Below are positions 8,052 through 16,852 of a stretch of 64,000 bases of DNA, in pieces. Position 1 is the first letter of the stretch. Each line of letters begins with the position of its first letter. The notes beneath the pieces were generated by a model. It was not told the origin of the DNA. It searched no databases and was given only the letters and a program-made list of their open reading frames with translations. A program made the position numbers and the translations under genes. Source of the DNA: Sulfurimonas sp. HSL-1716 (lineage in GTDB: Bacteria; Campylobacterota; Campylobacteria; Campylobacterales; Sulfurimonadaceae); NCBI RefSeq assembly GCF_039645975.1, contig NZ_CP147918.1:2108001-2172000 (forward strand), in the 5' to 3' direction.

Positions 8052-9746
8052 TTGAATATTGATATGGTAAAACAGCTCTCTGTTTTAGGCAACTCTCTAA
8101 GCGTATTATATGTCGAAGACGATCCCGTCGTTATGGGGCAGATAAGCAAGATGCTTCGAAGAGTTTTCAATGATTTAGACACCATAGACGACAGTATCGA
8201 AGCCCTGCGAATGCATAAAGAAAAAAAATATGATCTTGTCTTGATGGACATTATGATGAAAAATATGGATGGGATAGAACTAAGCAGAAAACTGATAAAA
8301 GAAAATACAGAACAATCCATTATCATCATTTCCGCATATAAAAATGAGAACGAACTTCTCAAATTAATCGATCTCGGCATATCGGGATTCATCTCAAAAC
8401 CCATAGATCAAACTAAATTTCTTCATACGCTTCTTGTAAAAGTCAAAAAAATACATGCAGATAAAATGATGCATCACCACTACAATGAATTAAAATACCA
8501 AATAGATAAAAACAAAGACAATAATAAAAGAATTTACTATCAAGATACGCTGACCTCTGCATTTAATCAAAAATACCTTCATGATGTTTTGCAAAAAAAA
8601 AATGTACCCAAATCTGCTATTCTTATCAATATAAATGATTTCAAACTCATAAACAATTACTACTCGTATCTACACGGAAACGATCTTCTTTCTCAATTTG
8701 TCATACTGTTAAATACCTGTGAGACAAGTTCTCAATATGATGTTTTTAGAATGTCTGCGGATGAATTTATTTTGTTGTATAAAGATCAAGAAGATGATGA
8801 AAAGATAAGAAAAGATGCACAGTTTTTAACTACACATATAGAATCGAAAAGATTTAGCATTATAGGAGTAAAAGATATTAATATAACAGTCACGATGGGA
8901 ATCGTAAACAGTACGGAGAGGATCCTTGAAAAGCTCAGTCAGGCTCTTTTATACGCAAAAAAACATCATCTTAAATATGCTTTTTACGACGACGATCATC
9001 AGGTAAACTCACAGATGTATAACATAATTAAAACAAAAAATATCTTGCAAAAAAGTATTGAAAACAATCTTATTATCCCTGTATACCAGCCTATTCAAAC
9101 AAAAAGTGATCAACTTAACTATGAAGTCCTAATGAGAATAAAACATGATAATAATGAACTTTTATCACCTGACAAGTTTATGTCCGTCGCCAAAGAACAC
9201 AGCTACTATAATCAGATATCACAGATACTCGTATGTAAAGCTCTTGATGAAATCACAAAGAGCAAAAATATATTTTCTATAAACCTTACCTACCAAGATA
9301 TAAAAAACAACGATTTTATGAACAAACTCGAAGAAAAAATCATAAAAAACAAAATAGGGCAAAGACTGATCTTTGAAATAGTAGAAAGTGATCTTATAGA
9401 GGATATGGATATACTGGAATCTTTTTTAAAAAGATTCAAAGCACATGGTGTAAAGGTGGCCATTGACGATTTTGGAACCGGATATTCCAACTTTTTATAT
9501 ATCTTAAAGATCAATCCGGACTATATCAAACTAGACGGCAACCTGATCGTCAATATTGTCAACGACAAAGCCGCTTTCACTTTAGTACAGACTATCATCG
9601 GTTTTGCACATAAACTGAACATAGAGGTTATTGCAGAACATGTGAGCACAAAAGAGATATACGACATACTTAAAAAATTAGATGTGGATGCCGTACAGGG
9701 ATATTATATCGGCCGTCCGGATATCAATTATATTGAAAGCGCCTAA
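8052..9746 (+). CDS. Receiver-GGDEF(degenerate)-EAL protein
   Basis: Domains in order: receiver (about residues 10-130, phosphoacceptor Asp66 in LMDIMMKNMDG, Lys in FISKPID), GGDEF-like (about 165-320) whose catalytic signature is SADEF (235-239), and EAL (about 335-560) with E-V-L at 358-360, DDFGTGYSN and VQGYYIGRP. The cyclase is probably dead, while the EAL part keeps key acidic residues and may hydrolyse c-di-GMP under receiver control. Start TTG at 8052 is chosen because AAAAGG ends 8 bases before it; GTG at 8043 overlaps that site. It probably works with the kinase at 9804. Confidence 0.88.
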   Translation: MNIDMVKQLSVLGNSLSVLYVEDDPVVMGQISKMLRRVFNDLDTIDDSIEALRMHKEKKYDLVLMDIMMKNMDGIELSRKLIKENTEQSIIIISAYKNENELLKLIDLGISGFISKPIDQTKFLHTLLVKVKKIHADKMMHHHYNELKYQIDKNKDNNKRIYYQDTLTSAFNQKYLHDVLQKKNVPKSAILININDFKLINNYYSYLHGNDLLSQFVILLNTCETSSQYDVFRMSADEFILLYKDQEDDEKIRKDAQFLTTHIESKRFSIIGVKDINITVTMGIVNSTERILEKLSQALLYAKKHHLKYAFYDDDHQVNSQMYNIIKTKNILQKSIENNLIIPVYQPIQTKSDQLNYEVLMRIKHDNNELLSPDKFMSVAKEHSYYNQISQILVCKALDEITKSKNIFSINLTYQDIKNNDFMNKLEEKIIKNKIGQRLIFEIVESDLIEDMDILESFLKRFKAHGVKVAIDDFGTGYSNFLYILKINPDYIKLDGNLIVNIVNDKAAFTLVQTIIGFAHKLNIEVIAEHVSTKEIYDILKKLDVDAVQGYYIGRPDINYIESA

Positions 9747-9760
9747 GATACGCTTTTTGA

Positions 9761-9766
9761 TATAAT
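9761..9766 (+). promoter_or_regulatory. TATAAT box before the kinase gene
   Basis: A perfect TATAAT preceded by TTTTTGA lies in the gap between the EAL gene and the kinase, about 37 bases before the ATG at 9804. The kinase and the following receiver gene could therefore form their own transcript. Confidence 0.45.
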
Positions 9767-9803
9767 TTATGTATACTTATTAAAATTCATTTGCAGGTGA
9801 GGC

Positions 9804-10976
9804 ATGTCGATAAAACAATTAAATATGGCATATGATTGTTTAAACTCTATCGGTAATACACTTGATCTGGATACAATGGTCTCTGAGATCATCATAACCT
9901 TTACCCGTAAGACAAATGCGCTATCAGGTTCTTTTTATAAAAGATTCGAAGATAAAAAACCTTCCGTACATCTGGGAAAAGATATTATGGTTCGTTTTTC
10001 AAAATCAAAAATGCTGAATAAAAAATATATCGTTGAAGAACTTGACGATACAAAAGCAGTAATACTCCCCCTTAAACACAGTTATTTTATTTTTTCATAT
10101 GACAAAAAAAGAAAAGACATAGAAACCATAGCATCTGTTTTCGGTAATTTTCAAAACAAGATAAATATTGCCGTAAGCGCCTGTAACGGAGTCCAAAAAC
10201 TTGAAGAGTTTAACGAAGATTTGGAAAAAAAGATCCAAGAAGCCGTACAAAAGATAAGACAGCATGAGCAGATGCTGATACTCAAATCAAAACAAGCCAT
10301 AATGGGCGAAATGATAGAAATGATAGCTCACCAATGGCGCCAGCCGATAACTGCCATAGGTATGATAGCAAACAATATAGAACTGGATCTGGTCCTAAAT
10401 GAACTCAATACTGACGAGTTGATGATAGAACTGCAAAACATCAACAAGCAGGTCGAGTATCTGTCTCACACCATTGATGATTTTAGAGATTTTTTTAAAG
10501 AAAGTAAGATGAAAGAGAGTTTCAGCATCAATGAACTCATTGAAAAGACCGTTTCTCTGGTAGAAAAACAGCTGAAGAAAAAAGAGATATCGATAAAGAT
10601 ATCGGGCACATGCGATATCTCTATATATACGTTTAAAAATGAGTTGATCCAAGTTCTGCTGAACATAATCTCAAACTCTAAAGACGCATTTGAAGACAAA
10701 AAAACAGACAAGCCGTCCATCACGATAAAGTGTGAAAAAAACAACGAATCCATAAAAATAAAGCTAAAAGATAATGCCGGAGGAATAAATGACGATATTC
10801 TACAAAGGATATTTGAACCGTATTTTTCAACAAAAAAAGAAAAGAACGGCAGCGGTCTTGGTCTGTATATGTCTAAAATCATTGTAGACGAACACCTAAA
10901 CGGCGATATATTCGTGAAAAATATTAAGAACGGATGCGAATTTACCATTCAACTTCCGATCAATGAGGAATCATAA
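9804..10976 (+). CDS. Soluble sensor histidine kinase
   Basis: A 390-residue kinase with no membrane segment. Residues 1-130 form a small GAF-like sensory region, 130-160 a coiled coil, and then the H-box IAHQWRQPI with phosphorylatable His176. The ATPase domain shows an N-box (NIISNSKDAF), DNAGGI and GSGLGLYMSK. The AHQWRQP H-box is typical of Campylobacterota kinases. The ATG follows AGGTGAGG. The stop codon directly abuts the ATG of the next receiver gene, so that protein is the likely partner. The signal sensed is cytoplasmic and unknown. Confidence 0.9.
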   Translation: MSIKQLNMAYDCLNSIGNTLDLDTMVSEIIITFTRKTNALSGSFYKRFEDKKPSVHLGKDIMVRFSKSKMLNKKYIVEELDDTKAVILPLKHSYFIFSYDKKRKDIETIASVFGNFQNKINIAVSACNGVQKLEEFNEDLEKKIQEAVQKIRQHEQMLILKSKQAIMGEMIEMIAHQWRQPITAIGMIANNIELDLVLNELNTDELMIELQNINKQVEYLSHTIDDFRDFFKESKMKESFSINELIEKTVSLVEKQLKKKEISIKISGTCDISIYTFKNELIQVLLNIISNSKDAFEDKKTDKPSITIKCEKNNESIKIKLKDNAGGINDDILQRIFEPYFSTKKEKNGSGLGLYMSKIIVDEHLNGDIFVKNIKNGCEFTIQLPINEES

Positions 10977-12251
10977 ATGACAAAAAACTTAATATTGAAC
11001 CTGCAAAAAATAGCCAAAGACATCCATCTCCTTTATGTCGAAGACGATCTGTTGATATCGTCTGAAGTAAAAAAGTTGTTGCAAAAGATCTTTTCACACG
11101 TCGATACTGCACAAAACGGAAAAGAGGGACTGGAGCTTTATAAAAAAAAGCCATATGACATAGTCGTCACCGATATCACGATGCCGGAAATGAACGGTAT
11201 CGAAATGACCAAAGAGATCAAAAAGATAAATGACAACCAGACGATCATCATCACGTCTGCATACAACGACTCGAAATATTTGATCGAGATGATCGAAATA
11301 GGCGTGGATAAGTTCATAATGAAACCTCTGGACATAAAAAAATTTTTTGTGACCATCTCTAAAATAGTGGTAAACCTCCATAACGAAAAGAAAAAAGCCG
11401 CTCTTGAACATCAGTTGTCCGAAGAATTGAAGATAAAGGATATTCTTTTAGAAAAGCTCTCCTTACCTGTCATTATTTTAGACGGACCCGATATTTTATA
11501 TGCAAATGCAAAATTTATAGAGTATTTTCGAATCAAAGACTCTAAAAACAGCCTTAAAGAGTTTCCTTTAAAAACCATCTTTAAAGACAAAGATCTCTCA
11601 TCATCGGACAACCTGACGATTTCCGATATATTAAGAAAAGATAACGGCTCAACAAGAACGTTAATAATGGGAGATACAGAAAAAACACAAAGGTACACCA
11701 TCAACGTAACGTCCGTACAGGGAACAAACAAGACACTCTTATGTTTTTTCAACGTTGAAGAGATGAGCGTAGAACTCGATAAATTGAAAAATATCAACAA
11801 CAGCAATTTTACAGGTCTGTTTACCAGAGAATCTTTTGTAAAAGATATCCGTCCCCTTATAAACATGGATAACGAAGATGAATACACCATCATCTGTTTC
11901 GGGCTCAAACATATTGAAAAGTTCATTCAACGATTTGGAGCGGTCAATTTACATGACATCTACCAGACTATCGCCAAGAAACTCCTGAGCTCATTTCAAG
12001 AAGAATTGCAAAACGATACTTTGAAAATATATTATTTTACCTCGAATCACTATGTCGCCATTGCAAAAAACGACATAAGCGAATCTGTAAAAGAGAGAAT
12101 AAAGGAGTTTTATAGAACAAATAACTATACACAACTCTTTACAAGCGAACCCATAACCCTCGATTTTATTTCCATTTCTTTAGATAAAAAATCAGAGGTT
12201 AGTAAAATTTTGGCGGATATAGAAAATAAATTGTATATGCTTCTAAAATAA
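10977..12251 (+). CDS. Receiver-PAS-like-degenerate GGDEF protein
   Basis: A 424-residue output protein: receiver (about 15-130, phosphoacceptor Asp66 in VVTDITMPEMNG, Lys116 in FIMKPLD), a PAS-like middle (about 150-260, LPVIILDGPDILYANAKF) and a C-terminal region with the GGDEF fold pattern (about 270-424), starting GLFTRESFVKDI. Where GGDEF should stand the sequence is YYFTSNHYVAIA, so catalytic and metal-binding residues are gone. The gene abuts the kinase gene with no gap. I infer a phosphorylation-controlled protein-interaction output rather than an enzyme. Confidence 0.8.
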   Translation: MTKNLILNLQKIAKDIHLLYVEDDLLISSEVKKLLQKIFSHVDTAQNGKEGLELYKKKPYDIVVTDITMPEMNGIEMTKEIKKINDNQTIIITSAYNDSKYLIEMIEIGVDKFIMKPLDIKKFFVTISKIVVNLHNEKKKAALEHQLSEELKIKDILLEKLSLPVIILDGPDILYANAKFIEYFRIKDSKNSLKEFPLKTIFKDKDLSSSDNLTISDILRKDNGSTRTLIMGDTEKTQRYTINVTSVQGTNKTLLCFFNVEEMSVELDKLKNINNSNFTGLFTRESFVKDIRPLINMDNEDEYTIICFGLKHIEKFIQRFGAVNLHDIYQTIAKKLLSSFQEELQNDTLKIYYFTSNHYVAIAKNDISESVKERIKEFYRTNNYTQLFTSEPITLDFISISLDKKSEVSKILADIENKLYMLLK

Positions 12252-12275
12252 GTTTTTATTTATTAATATCCCGTC

Positions 12276-12284
12276 TGCTATAAT
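12276..12284 (+). promoter_or_regulatory. Extended -10 promoter of moaC
   Basis: TG-C-TATAAT matches the extended -10 consensus exactly, 23 bases before the moaC ATG at 12308. It separates moaC from the signalling block. Confidence 0.6.
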
Positions 12285-12307
12285 ATTAAAAAACGAAAAG
12301 AAAAAAA

Positions 12308-12778
12308 ATGAACTTAACGCACCTAGATGAAAAAGACAGACCGAAAATGGTCGACGTTTCGGATAAAAACCAAACTACAAGGATCGCCGTCGCAAGCGGG
12401 ATCATACAGATGAGCCAAGATGCTTATGACGCCATAGTGAATGAAAAAGCGAAAAAAGGTCCCGTCTTACAAACTGCGGTGATCGCCGCCATCATGGGAA
12501 CGAAAAAAACAAGCGATCTCATCCCTATGTGTCACCCTCTCAATCTAAGCGGAATAAACTGCGACGTCGAAGAACTGCCGCAGCTTCCGGGATTTAAACT
12601 GATACTTACCGCAAAACTGACAGGACAAACAGGTGTGGAGATGGAAGCCCTTACGGGTGTGAGCATCGGCCTTTTGACGATCTACGATATGGTCAAGGCT
12701 ATCGACAAAGGGATGGTGATAAAAAATGTCCAGCTTGAATCCAAAGAGGGAGGAAAAAGTGGAAATTATAAACGATAG
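12308..12778 (+). CDS. moaC: Cyclic pyranopterin monophosphate synthase
   Basis: MoaC converts the MoaA product to cyclic pyranopterin monophosphate, the first stable intermediate of molybdenum cofactor synthesis. The 156-residue length and motifs [19 protein letters not shown] and [10 protein letters not shown] (active-site Asp and Lys region) identify it. It has its own extended -10 promoter. The last 20 bases overlap the next gene, whose GTG start lies inside moaC. Its product would feed the mobA gene upstream and the SoxC molybdoenzyme downstream. Confidence 0.95.
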   Translation: MNLTHLDEKDRPKMVDVSDKNQTTRIAVASGIIQMSQDAYDAIVNEKAKKGPVLQTAVIAAIMGTKKTSDLIPMCHPLNLSGINCDVEELPQLPGFKLILTAKLTGQTGVEMEALTGVSIGLLTIYDMVKAIDKGMVIKNVQLESKEGGKSGNYKR

Positions 12779-13028
12779 CAAGGAAAAACTTGTCCTTGAA
12801 TACCCTTGCAGCTGGTGTTATAAAGTGATCGGAGAGCATGAGGAGCATATCCAAATAGCAGTCAAGGAGATCATTTTGGAAAAGCCGCATATCCTTAAAC
12901 TCTCAAATACAAGCAAAAAAGGAAAGTATGTCAGTATGAACCTCGATCTTGTTATCAACAACGAAGATGAGAGGACTTTTATATATGAAGCATTAAAAAA
13001 TCATCAGCATATCAAGATGGTCTTATAA
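12759..13028 (+). CDS. DUF493 (YbeD-like) small protein
   Basis: An 89-residue protein of the DUF493/YbeD type, a small alpha-beta fold with an ACT-like topology and no established enzyme activity. The C-terminal half ([18 protein letters not shown], then [14 protein letters not shown]) gives the match. A frame-extended ATG exists at 12726, but GTG at 12759 is the better start: GGGAGG ends 5 bases before it. It overlaps moaC by 20 bases, suggesting translational coupling. It contains CSWC near its N-terminus. Confidence 0.75.
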   Translation: MEIINDSKEKLVLEYPCSWCYKVIGEHEEHIQIAVKEIILEKPHILKLSNTSKKGKYVSMNLDLVINNEDERTFIYEALKNHQHIKMVL

Positions 13029-13048
13029 ATATAGAATAAGGAACGGGT

Positions 13049-14107
13049 ATGAACATCGAACAGTTTGAAAGAGACATCAAAGCCAGTTATAAAAACATAG
13101 AAAGTTCATCGCTGCAAGAACGCATCCAAAAACTTTTAGAACATGTAGAACAGGAATGGAACATCGATGCAAAGAAACTGACTCTGCATGAACTCAAGAT
13201 CATCACCTCCACGGTGATCGATACCGAAACACTGTATCTGCATGACGAAGTAGAGGAACTGCTTGCAAAAAAAGAGCAGATACAAAGACGCATAGATAAA
13301 AAATCGCACGAGCTTCAAACTTCCAAACATGATCTGTTTAACAGTATCGAGGAAGCCTTAAACGGTGCACCCAAACAGACCATATCAAAACTTCATCAGA
13401 TAAAACTGCAGTCGATCGATCTTTTTGACATGCTTAACGAAATGGTAGAATCCGCGATACTCACTGCTTTGGAAAAGAACGACAACGATACCGAAGACAC
13501 CATTGAAGAGGTCATAAAAGAGATAACATACGAAACCATAAACGAAGGCCCCTTAAACAGTATAAGGATCAGAAAAATACTTTCCAATATAATCCAAACG
13601 GCCGTAGATGTAGCTGAAGCAACACCGAATCAGGCAGGTATCATACTCAAATCGACTCTCATGGGAACGAAATCGGGCCTGATCAAATCGATCTATCGAT
13701 TTAAACAGCAGCTGCTTTATATGCCCGACGAGGTCAAAGCTATTCTTATAAGCGATTACGACAACACCTACGATGAACTGATCCATACCGACGCCGTTTT
13801 CACTCAAGTCCTCAGCAGTATCTCTTTTGCAAACTCGATCCAAACGAAAAAGATAATCGAAGAGGTCGCAAGCAGCATGAAATACGACCTCGAAGAGCTT
13901 GTCCATATCTCAAAAGAGACCGTGGAGGTTATGAAAGACAAATTCAGCGCCATTAAAAAAGATGCTATTCAAAGAGGTTCGAAAGTCTTAAAATCGGGAC
14001 GAGCACAAGAAGCCAAAAGAATGGGTATCCAAGCCTGGGGCGTAGCAAGATCGGCACTGGAGAATGCTATCAAATCAGCTAAAAATGTGATTGATAAAAA
14101 AGATTAA
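13049..14107 (+). CDS. Unrecognised 352-aa helical protein
   Basis: I do not recognise the family with confidence. The product is acidic in its N-terminal half and predicted helical throughout, with a coiled-coil stretch at about 70-105 (LLAKKEQIQRRIDKKSHELQ) and a Lys/Ala-rich amphipathic tail (about 300-352) that could bind membrane or nucleic acid. Pro-rich and Cys motifs are absent. AAGGAA precedes the ATG. It follows the DUF493 gene by 20 bases and ends before the DUF2231 gene, which has its own -10 box. It may be a genus-level protein. Confidence 0.7.
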   Translation: MNIEQFERDIKASYKNIESSSLQERIQKLLEHVEQEWNIDAKKLTLHELKIITSTVIDTETLYLHDEVEELLAKKEQIQRRIDKKSHELQTSKHDLFNSIEEALNGAPKQTISKLHQIKLQSIDLFDMLNEMVESAILTALEKNDNDTEDTIEEVIKEITYETINEGPLNSIRIRKILSNIIQTAVDVAEATPNQAGIILKSTLMGTKSGLIKSIYRFKQQLLYMPDEVKAILISDYDNTYDELIHTDAVFTQVLSSISFANSIQTKKIIEEVASSMKYDLEELVHISKETVEVMKDKFSAIKKDAIQRGSKVLKSGRAQEAKRMGIQAWGVARSALENAIKSAKNVIDKKD

Positions 14108-14141
14108 AAATAAGATTAAGTTATCTCATATTTTTTTGTCA

Positions 14142-14147
14142 TATAAT
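14142..14147 (+). promoter_or_regulatory. TATAAT box before the DUF2231 gene
   Basis: A perfect TATAAT is centred about 40 bases before the ATG at 14185, in a T-rich context. No good -35 box is visible. Confidence 0.4.
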
Positions 14148-14184
14148 ATCCTGAAACTTAAAATAAACGACGTAGGAGTTATTT

Positions 14185-14778
14185 ATGATGTTACATCCAG
14201 CAACTGTACACTTTGCAATCATTCTGCCGCTTGTCGCTTCGGTATTCGGAGTCATCTATCTTTTTACCAAAACAGAAGGAATGTCAAAGATATCTTCCCG
14301 CGCTACGCTGATAGCGGCTTTAGCCGTCATTGGAGTCTGGTATACCGGGACACATGCGGGACCGCTGATCTATGACTATCTAAGTCCCGAAGGAAAAAAA
14401 GAGCTTTTAGAGCATAAAGCGCTTGGAGGGTACCTTGCTATAGCGATGGGTGTCATTGCACTCTTAAAACTGCTCGGATGTAAATTGAAAAAGTTCGGGC
14501 TTGAAGCCTTAGCCGTTCTTTTACTGCTTGGGGCAACGGGTACCGTATTTTTACAAGGCAAAGACGGCGGAGAGATCGTATATGAATACGGACAGCCGTT
14601 TCAGATGTATCAGCTTACGAATTACGTAAACAACAACGACGACCTCCAGATGGCGGACGATGCGGAAGCGGCTATCGGTCTTGTCAAGAAGAAGATAAGC
14701 GCTATTTCCAAAGAAACACCGGCAAAGATCCAAAATTTAAAACCTTCAGAAAAAAAAGCTGACGCAGATAGTGATTAA
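14185..14778 (+). CDS. DUF2231-type membrane protein
   Basis: A 197-residue inner-membrane protein with about four hydrophobic segments in the first 130 residues. LHPATVHFAIILP at the start and the late GKDGGEIVYEYG are hallmarks of DUF2231 proteins, whose conserved His residues suggest haem or metal binding; function is not established. The C-terminal 60 residues are charged and soluble. AGGAG lies 6 bases before the ATG. It precedes the toxin-antitoxin pair and may contribute to electron transfer at the membrane, which is inference. Confidence 0.8.
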   Translation: MMLHPATVHFAIILPLVASVFGVIYLFTKTEGMSKISSRATLIAALAVIGVWYTGTHAGPLIYDYLSPEGKKELLEHKALGGYLAIAMGVIALLKLLGCKLKKFGLEALAVLLLLGATGTVFLQGKDGGEIVYEYGQPFQMYQLTNYVNNNDDLQMADDAEAAIGLVKKKISAISKETPAKIQNLKPSEKKADADSD

Positions 14779-14817
14779 TTTCACTATCTCCCGACTACAC
14801 TGACATAAAAGAACACT

Positions 14818-14985
14818 ATGCAAAATAAAGATCAAGAAACACCCCAAAACAAATTTTTTCTCGATATGCAGAAGAAACTGCAAAGAGAGTTGAAAAACTA
14901 TACCGAAGGAAAATCGGAGTTCACTCCATATGTCCAAACCATAAAAAGAACAAACCAATGGCTGGCTTACGGAGACAAAAAATGA
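14818..14985 (+). CDS. Antitoxin of a RelE/ParE-type pair, 55 aa
   Basis: A 55-codon gene from ATG at 14818 to TGA at 14985. The product is small and charged, with FFLDMQKKLQRELKNY and a later QTIKRTNQWL. This layout matches the short antitoxins that accompany ParE-like toxins in Sulfurimonas-type genomes as I recall them. It would neutralise the toxin by direct binding and often represses the operon. The stop overlaps the toxin start (ATGA), the usual coupled arrangement. The ribosome site (AAAGAA) is weak. Confidence 0.75.
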   Translation: MQNKDQETPQNKFFLDMQKKLQRELKNYTEGKSEFTPYVQTIKRTNQWLAYGDKK

Positions 14986-15263
14986 AGATACTTAGTTCAC
15001 AACTGTACGAGGAGCAATTAAAAGCCATACTCGACTCTTATTTCGGCAGTGATATACAGGCTGCAAAAAGTTTTAAACTTTATCTCGACACGATAATCAT
15101 AAATATGCCGACAAAAGTAAAGAAATACAAGCAGTCTATCTACTTTGACGATGAGAATATCAAAGATATAGAAAACCAAGGATTTACCATACCTTTTTTT
15201 ATAGATAATATAAACAATACTTATATCATCCTCGGGATAGTAGACAATAAAAACTATAATTAA
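14982..15263 (+). CDS. RelE/ParE-family toxin
   Basis: A 93-residue toxin of the RelE/ParE superfamily. The order YEEQLKAILDSY (helix 1), AAKSFKLYLDTIIINMP, KYKQSIYFDDENIKDI and the closing strand NNTYIILGIVDNK fits the compact beta-sheet fold of this family. Members either cut mRNA on the ribosome or block gyrase; which one applies cannot be told. An in-frame ATG at 14958 lies inside the antitoxin gene; 14982 is preferred for the ATGA overlap. The pair lies directly upstream of the sox promoter region on the same strand. Confidence 0.8.
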   Translation: MKILSSQLYEEQLKAILDSYFGSDIQAAKSFKLYLDTIIINMPTKVKKYKQSIYFDDENIKDIENQGFTIPFFIDNINNTYIILGIVDNKNYN

Positions 15264-15353
15264 TAAAAAAAATCAATAAACAATATGCTTTAAATTGAAT
15301 AAGTTTTACTAATGTGTTGTTTAGTAACAAAACTTTTTGAAATCTCAAAAATT

Positions 15354-15409
15354 TATCACATAAATATTCAAATTATTGTATCATTTGATGTGATATAATT
15401 GTGATACAA
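15354..15409 (+). promoter_or_regulatory. sox promoter with flanking inverted repeats
   Basis: A TATAAT box (15394-15399) is flanked by a perfect 8-bp inverted repeat, TTGTATCA (15376-15383) and TGATACAA (15402-15409). TGTGATA occurs twice exactly 11 bases apart (15389 and 15400), and its complement TATCACA occurs at 15354. This spacing of one helical turn suggests a regulator site over the -10 region. The rest of the 260-base gap before soxC (15264-15523) is AT-rich with no other gene. Confidence 0.6.
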
Positions 15410-15523
15410 ACAAATAAGTTACATAAAACCGACAATCATATTGCGTTTTAGATAGTGGTTCAACTCTTTAGTTATCACTTTTGACTGAATTGGTTATATC
15501 TAGAAGCTTATAAAGGAAGAAAC

Positions 15524-16852
15524 ATGAAAGATATAAATTCTCAAGAAAATCAAGAATCTTTATCTAATGATATGCAGCATACATTAGATAGACGAGATTT
15601 CTTTAGAAAATCGGCAGCGCTTTCCGCTACTGCTCTTGCTGGAACCAGCATATTTGCAGGCACGAAAGCACTGGCTGATGATCCGGCAATCATAAACGAT
15701 GTACCTTGGGGTATAAAGTTTGGCGATCCCGTTACAAAAAATCGTTACGGAATGCCATCCGAGTATGAGCACAACAACATCAGAAGGAACACAAAGCTAT
15801 TATCTTCGGGTAACTGGTATGCTTCAATCGCTATGTGTCCTATTCATGAATCAGAAGGCATAATAACTCCAAACGGCTTGTTCTTCAGCAGAGCTCACGG
15901 CGGTGTTGCCCATGTAGATCCAAATGAATTTCGTTTGATGATTCACGGTCTTGTCGAGAAACCTTTAGTTCTTACTCTGGACCAGCTTAAACGATATCCG
16001 AGCGTCAGCCGTATTCACTTTATCGAATGTCCTGCAAACGGCGGACCGGAGTGGAGAGGGCCTCAATTCAACTCTATCCAATTCGCAAAAGGTATGATGA
16101 GCTGTGCGCAATGGACCGGTGTTTACATCAAAACCATCCTTGAAGATCTCGGACTTAAACCCGAAGCGCAATGGATGCTTGCAGAGGGATCGGACAACTC
16201 GGAAATGGGACGTACCGTACCGATAGACAAAGTACTTGACGATGCGATGATAGTATGGGGACAAAACGGCGAAGCGCTTCGTCCGGAACAAGGGTATCCC
16301 GTACGTTTGCTTCTTCCTGGCTGGGAAGGCAACATGTGTGTCAAATGGCTAAAACGCTTAGAGTTCTCCTCTGAACCGTTCTACTGTAAAGAGGAAACGG
16401 CAAAATATACGGCGCTTAAACCAAGCGGAAAAGCTGTTCAACACTTCTACGCAAATGAAGTGAATTCGGTCATCACTTCGCCATGTCCTGAAAAACCGTG
16501 GACCGATCTGAAAGTCGGCGATCTTGTCGAGATCGAAGGTTTGGCTTGGAGCGGATACGGCACGATAACAGGTGTTGATATCACATTTGACGGCTGTAAG
16601 AACTGGACTCCTGCAAAACTAAAAGGTTTGGTTCTTCCAAAAGCCTGGACAAGATTCAGCTTCATGTACAGATACGAAGGAAAACCTCTTGTTATCGGAA
16701 GCCGCGCTATGGACGATGCCGGACGTATGCAGCCTACTATTGCTCAAGAAGTAGCCTATATGGGTGTCGAATCGGTTTATCATAGAAACAGTATCGCTAC
16801 TTGGGAAGTAACGGCAAACGGGGAGGTAAACAATGTTCAAATTAGATCGTAA
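15524..16852 (+). CDS. soxC: Sulfane dehydrogenase molybdopterin subunit
   Basis: SoxC is the molybdenum subunit of sulfane (sulfur) dehydrogenase SoxCD, a sulfite-oxidase-family enzyme that takes six electrons from sulfane sulfur on SoxY in the periplasm. A Tat signal with twin Arg23-Arg24 (DRRDFFRKS) precedes the mature part. The Mo-coordinating Cys is Cys169 (HFIECPANGG). Length 442 is normal. AAGGAAG precedes the ATG. It heads soxCDYZ and overlaps soxD by 20 bases. Its cofactor depends on Mo-cofactor genes such as moaC upstream. Confidence 0.95.
   Translation: MKDINSQENQESLSNDMQHTLDRRDFFRKSAALSATALAGTSIFAGTKALADDPAIINDVPWGIKFGDPVTKNRYGMPSEYEHNNIRRNTKLLSSGNWYASIAMCPIHESEGIITPNGLFFSRAHGGVAHVDPNEFRLMIHGLVEKPLVLTLDQLKRYPSVSRIHFIECPANGGPEWRGPQFNSIQFAKGMMSCAQWTGVYIKTILEDLGLKPEAQWMLAEGSDNSEMGRTVPIDKVLDDAMIVWGQNGEALRPEQGYPVRLLLPGWEGNMCVKWLKRLEFSSEPFYCKEETAKYTALKPSGKAVQHFYANEVNSVITSPCPEKPWTDLKVGDLVEIEGLAWSGYGTITGVDITFDGCKNWTPAKLKGLVLPKAWTRFSFMYRYEGKPLVIGSRAMDDAGRMQPTIAQEVAYMGVESVYHRNSIATWEVTANGEVNNVQIRS

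Noticed and set aside
14958-14981. Longer start for the toxin at 14958
   Set aside because: It lies within the antitoxin gene, and the ATGA overlap at 14982 is the usual layout for such pairs.
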